Positions 42,971 through 52,598 of a stretch of DNA of 57,759 nt are shown one piece after another. The position numbers were made by a program, and so were the translations under genes. Under the pieces are notes generated by a model, which was given only the letters and a program-made list of their open reading frames with translations, was not told the origin of the DNA and ran no database searches. Each line of letters begins with the position of its first letter. Position 1 is the first letter of the stretch. The stretch lies in NCBI GenBank assembly GCA_947463125.1, contig CANHQZ010000010.1, positions 1-57,759 on the forward strand, given 5' to 3'. This stretch comes from Flavobacteriales bacterium (GTDB lineage Bacteria > Bacteroidota > Bacteroidia > NS11-12g > UBA955).

Positions 42971-45577
42971 TTATTTCGACGCTGTTTTGACCAAATTTTC
43001 GGCAATAGAAAACCAATCGGGTTTCTCCTCTTCTAAATAGGCTTCCATTTGGGGCTTAATGTTATTAGCGGCAATCTTTAGCAGTGTGCGGTTTTCAGGT
43101 TTTAACAGTTCTGTTTCGATAAAACGCATTTTTATCAAATTAGTTTCTCCATTAGTTTCTCCGATATCGCGTGATTCAGATTGAATTTGGTTGTTGAGCC
43201 AAAACGAGAAAACAAGGGAGAATGCATTTAGGCCGGCTTTGGGGTTTTTGTGAATTTCAATCATAGACTTCAGGGATTCCAGACCGGTATCCTGCAAAAT
43301 CCAGTTTTTCAACCACTCTGTGGCAATGGTTTTGGACGCATATTTTACGGCTTTGCGGGCGGTGTCTGCATAGCGGGGCTCCCATTCGATGTAATTAAGA
43401 ACATGGTTAGCTACAGCGGCGCTGGGATCGGATGTGAGGCGTGGTAAAATAATAGCACCCAGTTGCGGATACTGGGAACGAATGGCCCAAAGGGCTTTTA
43501 CCCTTATGTCTGAATCAAAATCGCCCAAAGCAATGCGCTGCAGGTGTTTTTTAATGGCAGTGCTGTCCTTGAATTTACGGTATGTGCAGTTATCCAGGGC
43601 GGTACTTAGCAGGGGGCTCCAGTTTGATTGCAGCGAGGCAATGATGATGCTGTCCGCTGTTGCTTCCATTTCGGAATCGGATTCGGGGAAAAGTTCGGCA
43701 GCGCGGTTGAGAACAACCATTTGTAATGCAGGATTTTTAAGTGTTTGTATGGCTTTCTGTAAAGCCAACAAGGGATATGCAGCCTGGCCGTCGTTTGGGT
43801 AATTTATTTTACAGAGCAGCTGATTATCGGGGTCTAATATCCAGAACTTGGGTTCTTCTTTTACAGGAAAAGTGAAGGTTTGGTAGCGTTGGCGAATTTC
43901 TATGGGGAACACCGCTTCCGTTTTTTGTGTTTGTAACAGCATTTTGGTTTTCAAACCATAGGTGTTTCTGTGATATTGAACCTGGTCGATATCAAAACGA
44001 ACGGTTCCGGCGGTAGAATCCCAGGTTGCTGTAACATTGAGTTCCGGAGTGTTGCCGGTAAAGTACCACTGGTTGAAAAAGGGATGCAGGTCCCGCCCGG
44101 TAACGGCTTCCATGGCCAGTCTCAGGTGGTCGACTTCTGCGGCGCGGAAACGATTGTCCGTGAGATATTTTTTTATGCCTTCCCTGAAGGCGGCATCACC
44201 AATTTCATGGCGAAGCATGTGCAGGATAAGGGCGCCTTTCTGGTAGCTGACTATATCAAAAACATCATCGGCCCGGTGAAAATCATAGCGCACCAGTTTC
44301 TTGTCTGCACCGTTCATCATGCCATTCAGGCGGGTATATAACCTGAATTCTTCCAGCAGCTCATCGGCATTGGCTTTGCCGTATTTGTACTCGCGCCAAA
44401 GGTATTCACCGTAGGTAGCAAAACTTTCATTGAGGGTGATGTTGCTCCAGCTTTCGGCAGTTACTAAATCTCCGAACCAGTGGTGAAACAATTCATGGCT
44501 AACATAATCTTCATAGGTTTCATCACGGAATTCTTCTTCTGTGGTTTGCAGATTCTCCATGTGGACAGTGGCACTGGTATTTTCCATGGCTCCGCTCACA
44601 AAATCGCGCACCACCACCTGGCTGTATTTGTCCCAGGGATAGTCTATTCCAGTGTATTTGCTGAAAAACTCCATCATTTCGGGTGTGTTTCCGAATATAT
44701 TTTTAGCACGGGATGTATAGGGTTTTTCAACGAGGTAAGAAACGGGTTTGTCGCGCCATTTGTCCTGGATTTCTGCCCAGTCACCAATGGCCATCATAGC
44801 AAGATAGGGTGCGTGGGGCAGTTTTTGCTCCCAGCAATCGGTGCGCGTGCCATTGTTGTTTTTTACGGATGAAATTTTCAGGCCGTTGCTCAGGCTTACC
44901 ATGCTGTCAGGGATGGTCATGCAGATGCGCTGGGTCATTTTCTGGTTGGGCGCATCGATGGTGGGAAACCATCGGCTGCTGCTTTCGGTTTCGCCCTGTG
45001 TCCATATTTGTCGGGGCTTTAGCGGATCGGAGCCATCAGGATTGATGAAATACAGGCCACGGTCCCCGGTGATGGCAGAACCACTTTCAGATTCAGTTCC
45101 ATATGGCTTTGCGGTATATTTAATTTTAAGGGTTGCCAAAGGGTTGGCAGTGGTAAATACTACTCCCGGTATTATTACTAGGTGAAGGCTGTCTGCATAG
45201 GAAAATGCAGCTGTTTTCCATACATCATTCTGCTTTATCTGCACGGAATGAACATCCATGTGCTTGGCGTCGAGCAGGATACTGTCGGTTTCATAGAAGT
45301 GCAGTTTCAGGGTGATTTCGGCTTCACCCAAAAGCTGTTTTTTGCCAAAATCAAAGCTTACATACAGGTTGGTATGTTGCAGTTCCCAGTCGCTGTAGCG
45401 GGCAGATCGGTAATCGGATAGCAGAATTTCGTTTTCGCCGGTCCAAATGGCTTCGCCTATGGCTGCCGCACTGTCATAAGCCACACTGTCAGTCAATGAT
45501 TCGAAGCTGTATTTGCGATACGTGCTGCAAGCGGATAAGATTGCTGATACGCTGAGTATGAAAGCAAGTTTTTTCAT
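42971..45577 (-). CDS. M1-family metallopeptidase lipoprotein
   Basis: An 868-residue zinc aminopeptidase. The signal peptide ends LSAC with Cys17, so it is membrane-anchored on the periplasmic side or outside. The substrate-recognition motif is GAMEN (329-333) and the zinc site HELFHHW with H361, H365 and E384 (NESFATYG), spacing as in M1 enzymes. The last 300 residues form a HEAT-like helical domain. It probably trims peptides from protein breakdown. It follows aroE with a 4-nt overlap, likely sharing its transcript. Confidence 0.94.
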   Translation of the reverse strand: MKKLAFILSVSAILSACSTYRKYSFESLTDSVAYDSAAAIGEAIWTGENEILLSDYRSARYSDWELQHTNLYVSFDFGKKQLLGEAEITLKLHFYETDSILLDAKHMDVHSVQIKQNDVWKTAAFSYADSLHLVIIPGVVFTTANPLATLKIKYTAKPYGTESESGSAITGDRGLYFINPDGSDPLKPRQIWTQGETESSSRWFPTIDAPNQKMTQRICMTIPDSMVSLSNGLKISSVKNNNGTRTDCWEQKLPHAPYLAMMAIGDWAEIQDKWRDKPVSYLVEKPYTSRAKNIFGNTPEMMEFFSKYTGIDYPWDKYSQVVVRDFVSGAMENTSATVHMENLQTTEEEFRDETYEDYVSHELFHHWFGDLVTAESWSNITLNESFATYGEYLWREYKYGKANADELLEEFRLYTRLNGMMNGADKKLVRYDFHRADDVFDIVSYQKGALILHMLRHEIGDAAFREGIKKYLTDNRFRAAEVDHLRLAMEAVTGRDLHPFFNQWYFTGNTPELNVTATWDSTAGTVRFDIDQVQYHRNTYGLKTKMLLQTQKTEAVFPIEIRQRYQTFTFPVKEEPKFWILDPDNQLLCKINYPNDGQAAYPLLALQKAIQTLKNPALQMVVLNRAAELFPESDSEMEATADSIIIASLQSNWSPLLSTALDNCTYRKFKDSTAIKKHLQRIALGDFDSDIRVKALWAIRSQYPQLGAIILPRLTSDPSAAVANHVLNYIEWEPRYADTARKAVKYASKTIATEWLKNWILQDTGLESLKSMIEIHKNPKAGLNAFSLVFSFWLNNQIQSESRDIGETNGETNLIKMRFIETELLKPENRTLLKIAANNIKPQMEAYLEEEKPDWFSIAENLVKTASK

Positions 45578-46329
45578 TTTAATTTTTCTTCTCTAAAAAG
45601 TTCCCAGGCTTTTTCGGCCTGTTTTTGCAGCATTAACATCCCATTAAAAACAGTTGCTCCATGCTGTGTTGCTTTTTGCATGAAAAGCGTAAGTTCCGGG
45701 TTGTATATGAGATCAATAACCGTGTGTTTGGATGTTATATGTTCGTATGGAATGGGAGGACATTCATCTTCTACTGGGTACATTCCAATCGGGGTTGAAT
45801 TGATAATAAGTTGGTGTGATTGCATCATTTCATTGTCCAACTCAGCGTAGCTTTTTTCATCCGGACCCGGATTGCGGCTGATGACTGTGTATGGAATCTG
45901 ATATTGATTCAATACATGGCAAACGGCTTTTGAAGCACCACCGGAACCCAAGACCAGGGCTTTGTCTGATTTTACTGCACCGGCCGATAAGAGCAGTGAT
46001 TCAAATCCAAAGACATCTGTGTTGTATCCAATTAATGAATATTTACTGCCGTTGCGTCGAACACTGACGGTATTCACAGCCCCAATTTCAAGGGCTTCCG
46101 ACGAAACTTCATTTAGGAAAGGAATAACTTCTGTTTTGTAGGGGATGGTTACATTGAAGCCACGTAAATCAGTATAATTTTCAAGGATGGCAGGTAAGTC
46201 ATTAATAGTTTGCAGCGGGAAAAGCCTGTATTCCCAATCGGTGATGCCTTCCTTTTTGAAAATCTGAGAAAACAGTTCGGGAGACCTGCTATGGCCAATG
46301 GGATTGCCTATCAGGCCCAGCAAGTGCAT
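45574..46329 (-). CDS. aroE: Shikimate dehydrogenase
   Basis: AroE reduces 3-dehydroshikimate with NADPH in aromatic amino-acid synthesis. The 251-residue product shows LGLIGNPIGHSRSPELF, the catalytic lysine K65 in NVTIPYKTEVIP, D105 in GYNTDVFGFE, and the dinucleotide loop GSGGASKAV (128-136). It lies 1 nt behind the DedA gene and overlaps the peptidase gene. Confidence 0.95.
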   Translation of the reverse strand: MHLLGLIGNPIGHSRSPELFSQIFKKEGITDWEYRLFPLQTINDLPAILENYTDLRGFNVTIPYKTEVIPFLNEVSSEALEIGAVNTVSVRRNGSKYSLIGYNTDVFGFESLLLSAGAVKSDKALVLGSGGASKAVCHVLNQYQIPYTVISRNPGPDEKSYAELDNEMMQSHQLIINSTPIGMYPVEDECPPIPYEHITSKHTVIDLIYNPELTLFMQKATQHGATVFNGMLMLQKQAEKAWELFREEKLK

Positions 46330-46330
46330 G

Positions 46331-46984
46331 TTACTTTTTGGAAAATTTTGATTTCAGGAATTGAAAAATCATGGGGCAGACGGAGATGAAAATGATACCC
46401 AAAACTACTTTTTCGAAGTTCTTCATCACCCATTCATTGCTGCCAAGGAGGTATCCGGCAATACTGATGCTGCACACCCAAAGAACCGCTCCGGCAATGC
46501 AATAGCCAATGAATTTGCGGTAGCCCATGGTTCCGAGTCCTGCGGCAAAAGGAGCAAATGTTCTCACAATCGGCACAAAGCGCGCCATGATGAGGGTTTT
46601 GCCACCGTGTTTTTCGTAGAAAGCGTGGGTTTGATCCAGGTATTCCCGTTTCAGTAATTTCCATTTAAGGTCGAAAATGCGCACCCCAATTCGGCTTCCG
46701 ATGTAATAGTTGGTATTGTCACCCAGCAGTGCAGCAGCAATGAGCAATGGAATCAGTATGAATATGCTGAATTCGTTGGCGGGATTGGCAGCGAGTGCAC
46801 CGGCGGCAAACAGCAGGGAATCACCGGGCAACAGCGGCATTACCACCAGGCCGGTTTCTACAAAAACGATGAGAAACAAAATGGCGTAAAGCCAGTTGCC
46901 ATATTCGCGAATCCAATCATTCAGGTAGTCGTTGAGGTGTGTGATAAAATGCAAACCGTCGGAGAAAATATTCAAAATAGTCAT
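46331..46984 (-). CDS. DedA-family membrane protein
   Basis: A 217-residue polytopic membrane protein of the DedA/Tvp38-like (SNARE-associated) family. Conserved segments: FVETGLVVMPLLPGDSLLFA, GDNTNYYIGSRIG, and FARF-type MARFVPIVRTFAPFAAG. Members act in envelope homeostasis and flipping of undecaprenyl phosphate or phosphatidylethanolamine, with roles differing between paralogues. First gene of the DedA-aroE-peptidase run. Confidence 0.93.
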   Translation of the reverse strand: MTILNIFSDGLHFITHLNDYLNDWIREYGNWLYAILFLIVFVETGLVVMPLLPGDSLLFAAGALAANPANEFSIFILIPLLIAAALLGDNTNYYIGSRIGVRIFDLKWKLLKREYLDQTHAFYEKHGGKTLIMARFVPIVRTFAPFAAGLGTMGYRKFIGYCIAGAVLWVCSISIAGYLLGSNEWVMKNFEKVVLGIIFISVCPMIFQFLKSKFSKK

Positions 46985-46992
46985 TGATACTG

Positions 46993-47000
46993 CAATTTTA
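46993..47000 (-). promoter_or_regulatory. Near-consensus -7 box before the DedA gene
   Basis: On the minus strand TAAAATTG (one mismatch) lies 8 nt before the ATG at 46984, back to back with the small-lipoprotein promoter. Confidence 0.4.
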
Positions 47001-47032
47001 CTTCAAAATGGCGGTTTATTATACAGGAACTG

Positions 47033-47040
47033 TATTTTTG
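47033..47040 (+). promoter_or_regulatory. TAnnTTTG -7 box before the small lipoprotein gene
   Basis: TATTTTTG lies 4 nt before the ATG at 47045. Confidence 0.55.
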
Positions 47041-47044
47041 AATA

Positions 47045-47167
47045 ATGAAATTCAGACTTTTGACATGGGTGTTTCTTCTGATGGTCGCATTTTCTGCCTG
47101 TAAAGCCATTCAGCAAAAGCAACCCAAAAAAGCCAGGGCCAAATCGGGCTGTAATTGTGGTTTTTGA
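47045..47167 (+). CDS. 40-residue lipoprotein with Cys-rich tail
   Basis: A short gene with a full lipoprotein signal: MKFRLLTWVFLLMVAFSAC, lipobox FSA-C19. The mature peptide is only 22 residues, basic (KAIQQKQPKKARAK), ending SGCNCGF with two further cysteines. A promoter box 4 nt upstream and a clean signal peptide argue that it is real. I do not recognise a named family; tiny lipoproteins with a C-x-C tail are seen in Bacteroidota. The tail could bind metal or form disulfides. The HTH-Uma2 gene starts 51 nt downstream with its own promoter. Confidence 0.68.
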   Translation: MKFRLLTWVFLLMVAFSACKAIQQKQPKKARAKSGCNCGF

Positions 47168-47182
47168 AAAATTTGTATATTA

Positions 47183-47214
47183 TTTGTAAATTCTTTGTTA
47201 TTTGTGTAATTTTG
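47183..47214 (+). promoter_or_regulatory. TTTG-N20-TAnnTTTG promoter of the HTH-Uma2 gene
   Basis: TTTG at 47183-47186 and TAATTTTG at 47207-47214, exact in both elements, embedded in an AT-rich stretch with further TTTG triplet-like repeats. It lies 4 nt before the GTG at 47219. Confidence 0.68.
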
Positions 47215-47218
47215 GGGT

Positions 47219-48049
47219 GTGGTAAAGCGAAAATATCCGGAGCTGGAAGCGGGCATGTTTCATGGGTTGCACAAGGCAGTTCAGGAGCGGACCGGCATTT
47301 CATTGCCTGTCATTCATCAGGCATTGACCGAGCAGGATGATCGCTCTGCAAAAAAGTTGCTTGCGATTCGCACTGCATTGGAAATTATTCGCGAGCGTTC
47401 GGATTTAAATGATAAGGAATATGTAGATTCTGATTCGGACTTGTTGACAGTTGGTGAGCCGGTTGCAGAGTATGCCATGTTGGATCTTGACCGTCTTTAC
47501 ACCTACTGGGATTATCTGAAATGGTCATTTTTGGACCGTGTAGAATTGATTAAGGGTAAGGTGGTGAAGATGTGTCCGGCGCCCAGCCGCAATCATCAGC
47601 TGGTAGTTCGTGTTGTTAACCGCTATTTTGATCAGTTTTTTTTGCATAAGTCCTGTGGGTTGTTCTATGCACCTTTTGATGTCAGGCTTCCTGTTCCCGG
47701 TGCGAAAAAAGACAGTACTGTGGTTCAGCCCGATTTGACTGTCATTTGTGATTTAAGCAAGGTGGATGAGCGCGGTTGTTTTGGTGTGCCTGATATACTG
47801 GTAGAAATTGTTTCGCCGGGTAATTCCCGTCATGATATGAATGTTAAATTCAAGCTGTATGAAGCCTGTGGGGTTAAGGAATACTGGATAATTCAGCCGC
47901 AGGAACGCAGTGTTTTGATTTATGTTCTGGAGAATAAAAAATATATTGGATTGGCTCCTTTCACAGAAGGCACCGATGCGGCAGGGCTGTTATTTCCTGA
48001 TCTTAGGCTGCCTGTAGATACAGTGTTTGCCTATCTCCCAAAAGAATAG
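47219..48049 (+). CDS. Uma2-family nuclease with N-terminal HTH-like region
   Basis: A 276-residue protein in two parts. Residues about 15-62 look like a helix-turn-helix: VQERTGISLPVIHQAL, then KKLLAIRTALEIIRER, resembling small LacI-type HTH segments of Bacteroidota. Residues about 85-276 are an Uma2 (DUF820) PD-(D/E)xK nuclease domain: VVQPDLTVICD (D172), ILVEIVSPGNSRHDMN (E196) and KLYEACGVKEYWII. The GTG start fits the promoter; ATG at 47255 would trim 12 residues but keep the HTH. Uma2 proteins are abundant, often horizontally spread, and of unproven role. The fusion is inferred from sequence pattern. Confidence 0.78.
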   Translation: MVKRKYPELEAGMFHGLHKAVQERTGISLPVIHQALTEQDDRSAKKLLAIRTALEIIRERSDLNDKEYVDSDSDLLTVGEPVAEYAMLDLDRLYTYWDYLKWSFLDRVELIKGKVVKMCPAPSRNHQLVVRVVNRYFDQFFLHKSCGLFYAPFDVRLPVPGAKKDSTVVQPDLTVICDLSKVDERGCFGVPDILVEIVSPGNSRHDMNVKFKLYEACGVKEYWIIQPQERSVLIYVLENKKYIGLAPFTEGTDAAGLLFPDLRLPVDTVFAYLPKE

Positions 48050-48092
48050 CTTTATTCTATTTAATAATAAACAAAAAATGACATATTTTCAG

Positions 48093-48100
48093 TAATTTTG
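48093..48100 (+). promoter_or_regulatory. TAnnTTTG -7 box before ahcY
   Basis: TAATTTTG lies 16 nt before the ahcY ATG. No SAH-riboswitch-like structure is apparent in the 67-nt gap. Confidence 0.55.
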
Positions 48101-48116
48101 CACCCCGATTTATAAC

Positions 48117-49433
48117 ATGACAACAGAAACCACATCCTATCTTCCTTACAAAGTAAAAGATATTACCCTGGCCGAATGGGGCCGCAAGGAAATCCGCATG
48201 GCGGAAGCCGAAATGCCCGGTTTGATGGCAATCCGTGAAGAATACCGTGGCAGTCAGCCCCTCAAGGGTGCGCGTGTTGCAGGCTGTCTTCACATGACTA
48301 TTCAGACTGCCGTTTTAATAGAAACCCTGAAAGAACTGGGTGCCGAAGTTACCTGGAGTTCCTGCAACATTTTCTCAACCCAGGACCATGCCGCCGCTGC
48401 CATCGCTGCTGCGGGTATTCCTGTGTATGCCTGGAAAGGCATGACAGAGGAAGAATACGAGTGGTGCATTGAGCAAACCCTTTATTTCGGTCCTGACCGT
48501 CAGCCGCTGAACATGATTCTCGATGATGGAGGTGATCTCACCAATGTGGTTTTGGATAAATACCCTCACCTGGCTGCCGGTATCAAAGGCATCAGCGAAG
48601 AAACAACCACCGGTGTTCACCGCCTGTATGAGCGCGTGACCAAAGGAACGCTGCCCATGCCTGCTATCAATGTAAATGACAGCGTAACCAAGAGCAAGTT
48701 TGACAACAAATACGGTTGCAAAGAATCGCTGGTGGATGCCATCCGTCGTGCTACCGACGTTATGCTCGCCGGCAAAGTGGCTGTGGTTTGCGGATACGGC
48801 GACGTAGGAAAAGGAAGTGCCGACAGCCTTCGTGGTGCCGGTGCCCGCGTAATCGTGACTGAAGTTGACCCAATTTGTGCCCTTCAGGCCGCTATGGATG
48901 GTTATGAAGTTCGTACGCTTGAGAATGCCATTCCCCGTGTCAATATCGTGGTTACTGCCACCGGTAACTGCCAGATTGTGACGGACAGGCATTTCAAAAT
49001 GATGAACGACAAAACCATCGTTTGCAACATTGGCCACTTCGACAATGAAATTGATATTGCCTGGTTGAACAGCAACTACGGCAGCACCAAATACACTATT
49101 AAACCTCAGGTTGATGTTTACAACATTGACGGCAGGGAAGTAGTGGTGCTGGCAGAAGGCCGTCTGGTAAACCTGGGTTGCGCCATGGGTCACCCCAGCT
49201 TTGTAATGAGTAACAGCTTTACCAACCAGACGCTGGCTCAAATTGAGTTGTGGAAAAACCACAGTAACTACGACAACAAAGTGTATGTGTTGCCCAAGCA
49301 TCTGGATGAGAAGGTAGCGCGTTTGCACCTTGCCCACATTGGAGCTGAGCTTACCGAGCTCACCCATGAGCAGGCCGATTACATCGGTGTATCTGTTCAG
49401 GGTCCGTTCAAAAAGGATCAGTACCGTTATTAA
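48117..49433 (+). CDS. ahcY: Adenosylhomocysteinase
   Basis: AhcY hydrolyses S-adenosylhomocysteine to adenosine and homocysteine, relieving inhibition of methyltransferases. The 438-residue product has [15 protein letters not shown] (catalytic Asp and His), [16 protein letters not shown] loop [12 protein letters not shown] (226-233), and the conserved end KKDQYRY. Codon usage is biased as in a highly expressed gene. A terminator follows. Confidence 0.97.
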   Translation: MTTETTSYLPYKVKDITLAEWGRKEIRMAEAEMPGLMAIREEYRGSQPLKGARVAGCLHMTIQTAVLIETLKELGAEVTWSSCNIFSTQDHAAAAIAAAGIPVYAWKGMTEEEYEWCIEQTLYFGPDRQPLNMILDDGGDLTNVVLDKYPHLAAGIKGISEETTTGVHRLYERVTKGTLPMPAINVNDSVTKSKFDNKYGCKESLVDAIRRATDVMLAGKVAVVCGYGDVGKGSADSLRGAGARVIVTEVDPICALQAAMDGYEVRTLENAIPRVNIVVTATGNCQIVTDRHFKMMNDKTIVCNIGHFDNEIDIAWLNSNYGSTKYTIKPQVDVYNIDGREVVVLAEGRLVNLGCAMGHPSFVMSNSFTNQTLAQIELWKNHSNYDNKVYVLPKHLDEKVARLHLAHIGAELTELTHEQADYIGVSVQGPFKKDQYRY

Positions 49434-49453
49434 ATTTTAAAAAAAAATCACAG

Positions 49454-49480
49454 AAAGCCATCCGAAAGGGTGGCTTTTTT
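49454..49480 (+). terminator. Intrinsic terminator after ahcY
   Basis: Stem aaagccatcc / gggtggcttt (10 pairs, one G-U) with loop gaaa, then a T tract. Confidence 0.9.
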
Positions 49481-49485
49481 GTTGT

Positions 49486-49493
49486 TACTTTTG
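49486..49493 (+). promoter_or_regulatory. TAnnTTTG -7 box before the PIG-V-like gene
   Basis: TACTTTTG lies 5 nt before the ATG at 49499, directly after the ahcY terminator. Confidence 0.55.
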
Positions 49494-49498
49494 CCCCA

Positions 49499-50620
49499 AT
49501 GTTTTCGGGAAAACCTTATCTGAAGCGGGCCTTGTTGTTTGCCTTCGGATTAAAACTTTTTTATCTGTTATTGGGAAATTTGCTGCCGAACGGCTGGAAT
49601 GGAATTGAGCATGTACTGGATGTTTTTGCCCGCAATGATTCGGGGTGGTACAACCTTATTTCCCGCGAGGGTTATCCAACGTCTCCGCCGGCTGAATGGC
49701 AACAAACGCCATTTGCCTTCTTTCCTTTGTATCCTTCCTTTATTGCGTTGTTTCGGCTGCCGGTGTCCTGGTTTACCCAAAATCCGGATTTGATATATGT
49801 TTCAGCCTCTTTCTTCGCCCATTTGCCGTTGACATGGCTTTGGGTAAGCATATTGTTTAAATGGCTGGAATCTACCGGGATGGAGCCACGCAGGGTTTTT
49901 ATTTACAGCATTTTCTTTCAGGTATTTCCCTATCATTTCTTTTACCACATGTTCTACAGCGAAATGATGTTTTCCATCCTGTTTATGTGGGCTTTGATAT
50001 CGGTTTCTCGGAAGGCTCATCTTTCGCTGGCAGCAGCTGTGGCACTGTTAACGCTTTGCAGGCCCACCGGAATTGTGTTTTCTGCAGGGCTGGGATTATG
50101 GATTCTGGCTGATAATGGCTGGTTTCGAATATTGAAAGAAAAAGAAAAGATAAAACAAATACTGGCTTTGCTGGCAGCACCCGGAGCCTTGGTAATGTGG
50201 ATGGTTTATTTGCATAATCACTGTGGTGATGCCATGGCTTTTAGCCATACCCAATCTGCCTGGGGACACGCCTACACATGGCCATGGGAATCGTTTTTTG
50301 CAGGTGGGCAATGGTATCAGCAGGCCATGTCGGTTTATGTGTTGCTTCTGGTGGGTTTAACTATTTTACTATTCAGAAAAGCAGGAACCGGTGAAAAGCT
50401 ATTTGTTGCCGTAAATGTTTTATTTCCACTGATGACCGGCACAGTGGCCAGTTTTTACCGCTATTTTTCGGTAATCCCGCAGTTTTTTGTTCGCTTCTTT
50501 ACCTTACTGGAAACGCGGTGGATATGGGTAGCAGGAATTTGTATGCTGATGAACCTTATCCTGTATTATGTTTGGGTTTCGGTATTGTTACCATGGCCCG
50601 AGGCATGGCTTACCTATTAA
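49499..50620 (+). CDS. PIG-V-like mannosyltransferase (GT-C membrane protein)
   Basis: A 373-residue membrane protein with about nine hydrophobic segments. The first external loop carries FARNDSGWYNLISREGYP (D47, W50, Y51), followed by FAFFPLYPSFIALF, the signature shared with the GPI mannosyltransferase II (PIG-V) family and its bacterial relatives. The enzyme would use a polyprenyl-phosphate sugar to glycosylate an envelope target. It is convergent with parE, with a 16-nt gap. Confidence 0.8.
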   Translation: MFSGKPYLKRALLFAFGLKLFYLLLGNLLPNGWNGIEHVLDVFARNDSGWYNLISREGYPTSPPAEWQQTPFAFFPLYPSFIALFRLPVSWFTQNPDLIYVSASFFAHLPLTWLWVSILFKWLESTGMEPRRVFIYSIFFQVFPYHFFYHMFYSEMMFSILFMWALISVSRKAHLSLAAAVALLTLCRPTGIVFSAGLGLWILADNGWFRILKEKEKIKQILALLAAPGALVMWMVYLHNHCGDAMAFSHTQSAWGHAYTWPWESFFAGGQWYQQAMSVYVLLLVGLTILLFRKAGTGEKLFVAVNVLFPLMTGTVASFYRYFSVIPQFFVRFFTLLETRWIWVAGICMLMNLILYYVWVSVLLPWPEAWLTY

Positions 50621-50636
50621 AACCCCTTAAAGAGTT

Positions 50637-52529
50637 TTACGCCGCCGCCGTCTCTTCTGTCTCGGTCGGTTCGTCATCTTCGTCGGTAATGTCTTTTTCA
50701 ATAACCAGATTATCGATGATAAACTCTTGCCTTTCCGGGGTGTTTTTACCCATGTAATAGCTCAGTACTTTTTCGATGCTGCTATCTGCGCTAAGTACCA
50801 CGGGCTCCAGGCGAATATCCGATCCTATAAACCTTGCAAATTCTTCGGGAGAAATTTCACCTAAGCCCTTAAATCGGGTGATTTCGGGTTTACCTCCCAA
50901 TTTTTTTATGGCTCTTTGACGCTCTTCATCATTATAACAATAAAAGGTTTCCTTCTTGTTTCTAACCCGGAAAAGTGGAGTCTGCAAAATGTATAAATGC
51001 CGGTTGCGGACCAGATCCGGAAAGAACTGCAGGAAGAAGGTCATCATCAGCAGTCGAATGTGCATGCCATCTACATCTGCGTCAGTAGCTAAAACCACTT
51101 TATTGTAACGCAGATTATCCACCGATTCCTCAATATCGAGGGCATGCTGCAACAGGTTGAATTCTTCGTTTTCATACACCACTTTTTTCTTTAGGCCATA
51201 GCAGTTCAAAGGTTTACCTCTAAGGCTGAAAACCGCTTGCAGATCAGGGTTACGACTTTTGGTGATGCTTCCGCTGGCACTGTCTCCCTCAGTGATGAAA
51301 AGGGTAGTTTCAAACCGTTTTTCATTTTTCTCATCGTGGAGGTGTACACGGCAGTCACGAAGTTTTTTGTTGTGGAGGTTAGCTCTTTTGGCGCGCTCTT
51401 TGGCGAGCTTTTGCACTCCGGCCATGTCTTTGCGTTCGCGCTCGTTTTGCAGAATTTTCTTCAGCAGGGCATCGGCGGTGGTCGGGTTTTTGTGCAGGTA
51501 ATCGTCTACCTGTTTTTTCACAAACTCCAAAATACCGGCTTTGATGCTGGGGCCGTCGGGACCCATATCGGCGCTGCCGAGTTTGGTTTTGGTCTGGCTT
51601 TCAAAAACAGGTTCCTGCACACGCACGCTCACGGCGGCAGTTATAGAGCCGCGAATGTCAGATGCATCGAATTCTTTTTTATAAAACTCGCGGATTGTTT
51701 TCACCATGGCTTCGCGGAAAGCCTGCAGGTGTGTTCCGCCCTGGGTAGTGTATTGTCCGTTTACAAACGAATAATAATCTTCACCGTAACTGTCCGTATG
51801 GCTGAATGCAATTTCCACGTCGGTGCCTTTTGCGTGCACAACAGGATACAGCATGGTTTCGGGATTTACCTTGTGCTCCAGCAGATCCAGCAGTCCGCGT
51901 TTGCTGCTGTAATTCTCGCCGTTGTAGTTGATGGTTAAACCTGCATTCAGGTAGGTGTAATTCTTTATTTGCTCACGCAGGTAGTCATTTACGAACTTAT
52001 AGTTCTTGAAAATGCTGTCATCCGGTTCGAAAATAGTTAGTGTGCCATTCGATTCTTTGGAATCGAATTCCGGCAGGTCTTCTTTGAGTTCGCCCTTAGA
52101 GAATTCGGCTTTCTTGCCGCGGCCGTCTCGAAAACTCTGCACACAGAAATAGTGGCTAAGGGCGTTCACAGCCTTGGTTCCCACACCGTTCAACCCAACA
52201 GATTTCTGAAACGCACGGCTGTCGTATTTGCCACCGGTATTGATTTTGCTTACACAGTCAATTACTTTGCCCAGGGGAATGCCACGGCCGTAATCCCTTA
52301 CGGTAACGCGGTGTTCTTCCACTTTCACCTCGATTTTTTTACCATTACCCATCACGTGTTCATCGATGGAGTTATCAAGGATTTCTTTCACCAGCACATA
52401 AATACCGTCATCGGCAGCGGTACCATCGCCCAATTTGCCGATGTACATACCCGGACGGAGCCGTATATGTTCTTTCCAGTCAAGACTTCGGATTTCGTCT
52501 TCGGTATACCTGGGTGTATTTTCTGTCAT
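50637..52529 (-). CDS. parE: DNA topoisomerase IV subunit B
   Basis: The ATPase subunit of topoisomerase IV, which unlinks daughter chromosomes. The 630-residue product has the GHKL ATPase motifs ([33 protein letters not shown]), the TOPRIM motif [11 protein letters not shown] and [12 protein letters not shown] with its DxD metal site. ParE rather than GyrB is favoured by the absence of the extra insert and by the short acidic C-tail ([14 protein letters not shown]). The partner parC is not in the window. Confidence 0.92.
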   Translation of the reverse strand: MTENTPRYTEDEIRSLDWKEHIRLRPGMYIGKLGDGTAADDGIYVLVKEILDNSIDEHVMGNGKKIEVKVEEHRVTVRDYGRGIPLGKVIDCVSKINTGGKYDSRAFQKSVGLNGVGTKAVNALSHYFCVQSFRDGRGKKAEFSKGELKEDLPEFDSKESNGTLTIFEPDDSIFKNYKFVNDYLREQIKNYTYLNAGLTINYNGENYSSKRGLLDLLEHKVNPETMLYPVVHAKGTDVEIAFSHTDSYGEDYYSFVNGQYTTQGGTHLQAFREAMVKTIREFYKKEFDASDIRGSITAAVSVRVQEPVFESQTKTKLGSADMGPDGPSIKAGILEFVKKQVDDYLHKNPTTADALLKKILQNERERKDMAGVQKLAKERAKRANLHNKKLRDCRVHLHDEKNEKRFETTLFITEGDSASGSITKSRNPDLQAVFSLRGKPLNCYGLKKKVVYENEEFNLLQHALDIEESVDNLRYNKVVLATDADVDGMHIRLLMMTFFLQFFPDLVRNRHLYILQTPLFRVRNKKETFYCYNDEERQRAIKKLGGKPEITRFKGLGEISPEEFARFIGSDIRLEPVVLSADSSIEKVLSYYMGKNTPERQEFIIDNLVIEKDITDEDDEPTETEETAAA

Positions 52530-52534
52530 AATTG

Positions 52535-52542
52535 CAATATTA
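52535..52542 (-). promoter_or_regulatory. Near-consensus -7 box before parE
   Basis: On the minus strand TAATATTG (one mismatch) lies 5 nt before the parE ATG. Confidence 0.4.
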
Positions 52543-52587
52543 TAATTTGATTTGCCTCCGCTCCACCATAGTTGTTCACAGTCTTAC

Positions 52588-52595
52588 TAAATTTG
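52588..52595 (+). promoter_or_regulatory. TAnnTTTG -7 box before the TPR lipoprotein gene
   Basis: TAAATTTG lies 3 nt before the ATG at 52599. Confidence 0.55.
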
Positions 52596-52598
52596 CAC

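Noticed and set aside
48050-48116. Possible SAH riboswitch before ahcY
   Set aside because: The gap is 67 nt, AT-rich, with the promoter box 16 nt before the start; no room for an aptamer in the transcript.
48375-49367. Long open frame (330 codons) antisense to ahcY
   Set aside because: It mirrors a strongly biased, conserved gene; the translation has no domain, and biased codons on the other strand create such open frames.
51237-51938. Open frame antisense to parE (233 codons)
   Set aside because: Shadow of parE, rich in Phe/His/Gly as expected from a complementary frame; no start signal or family.
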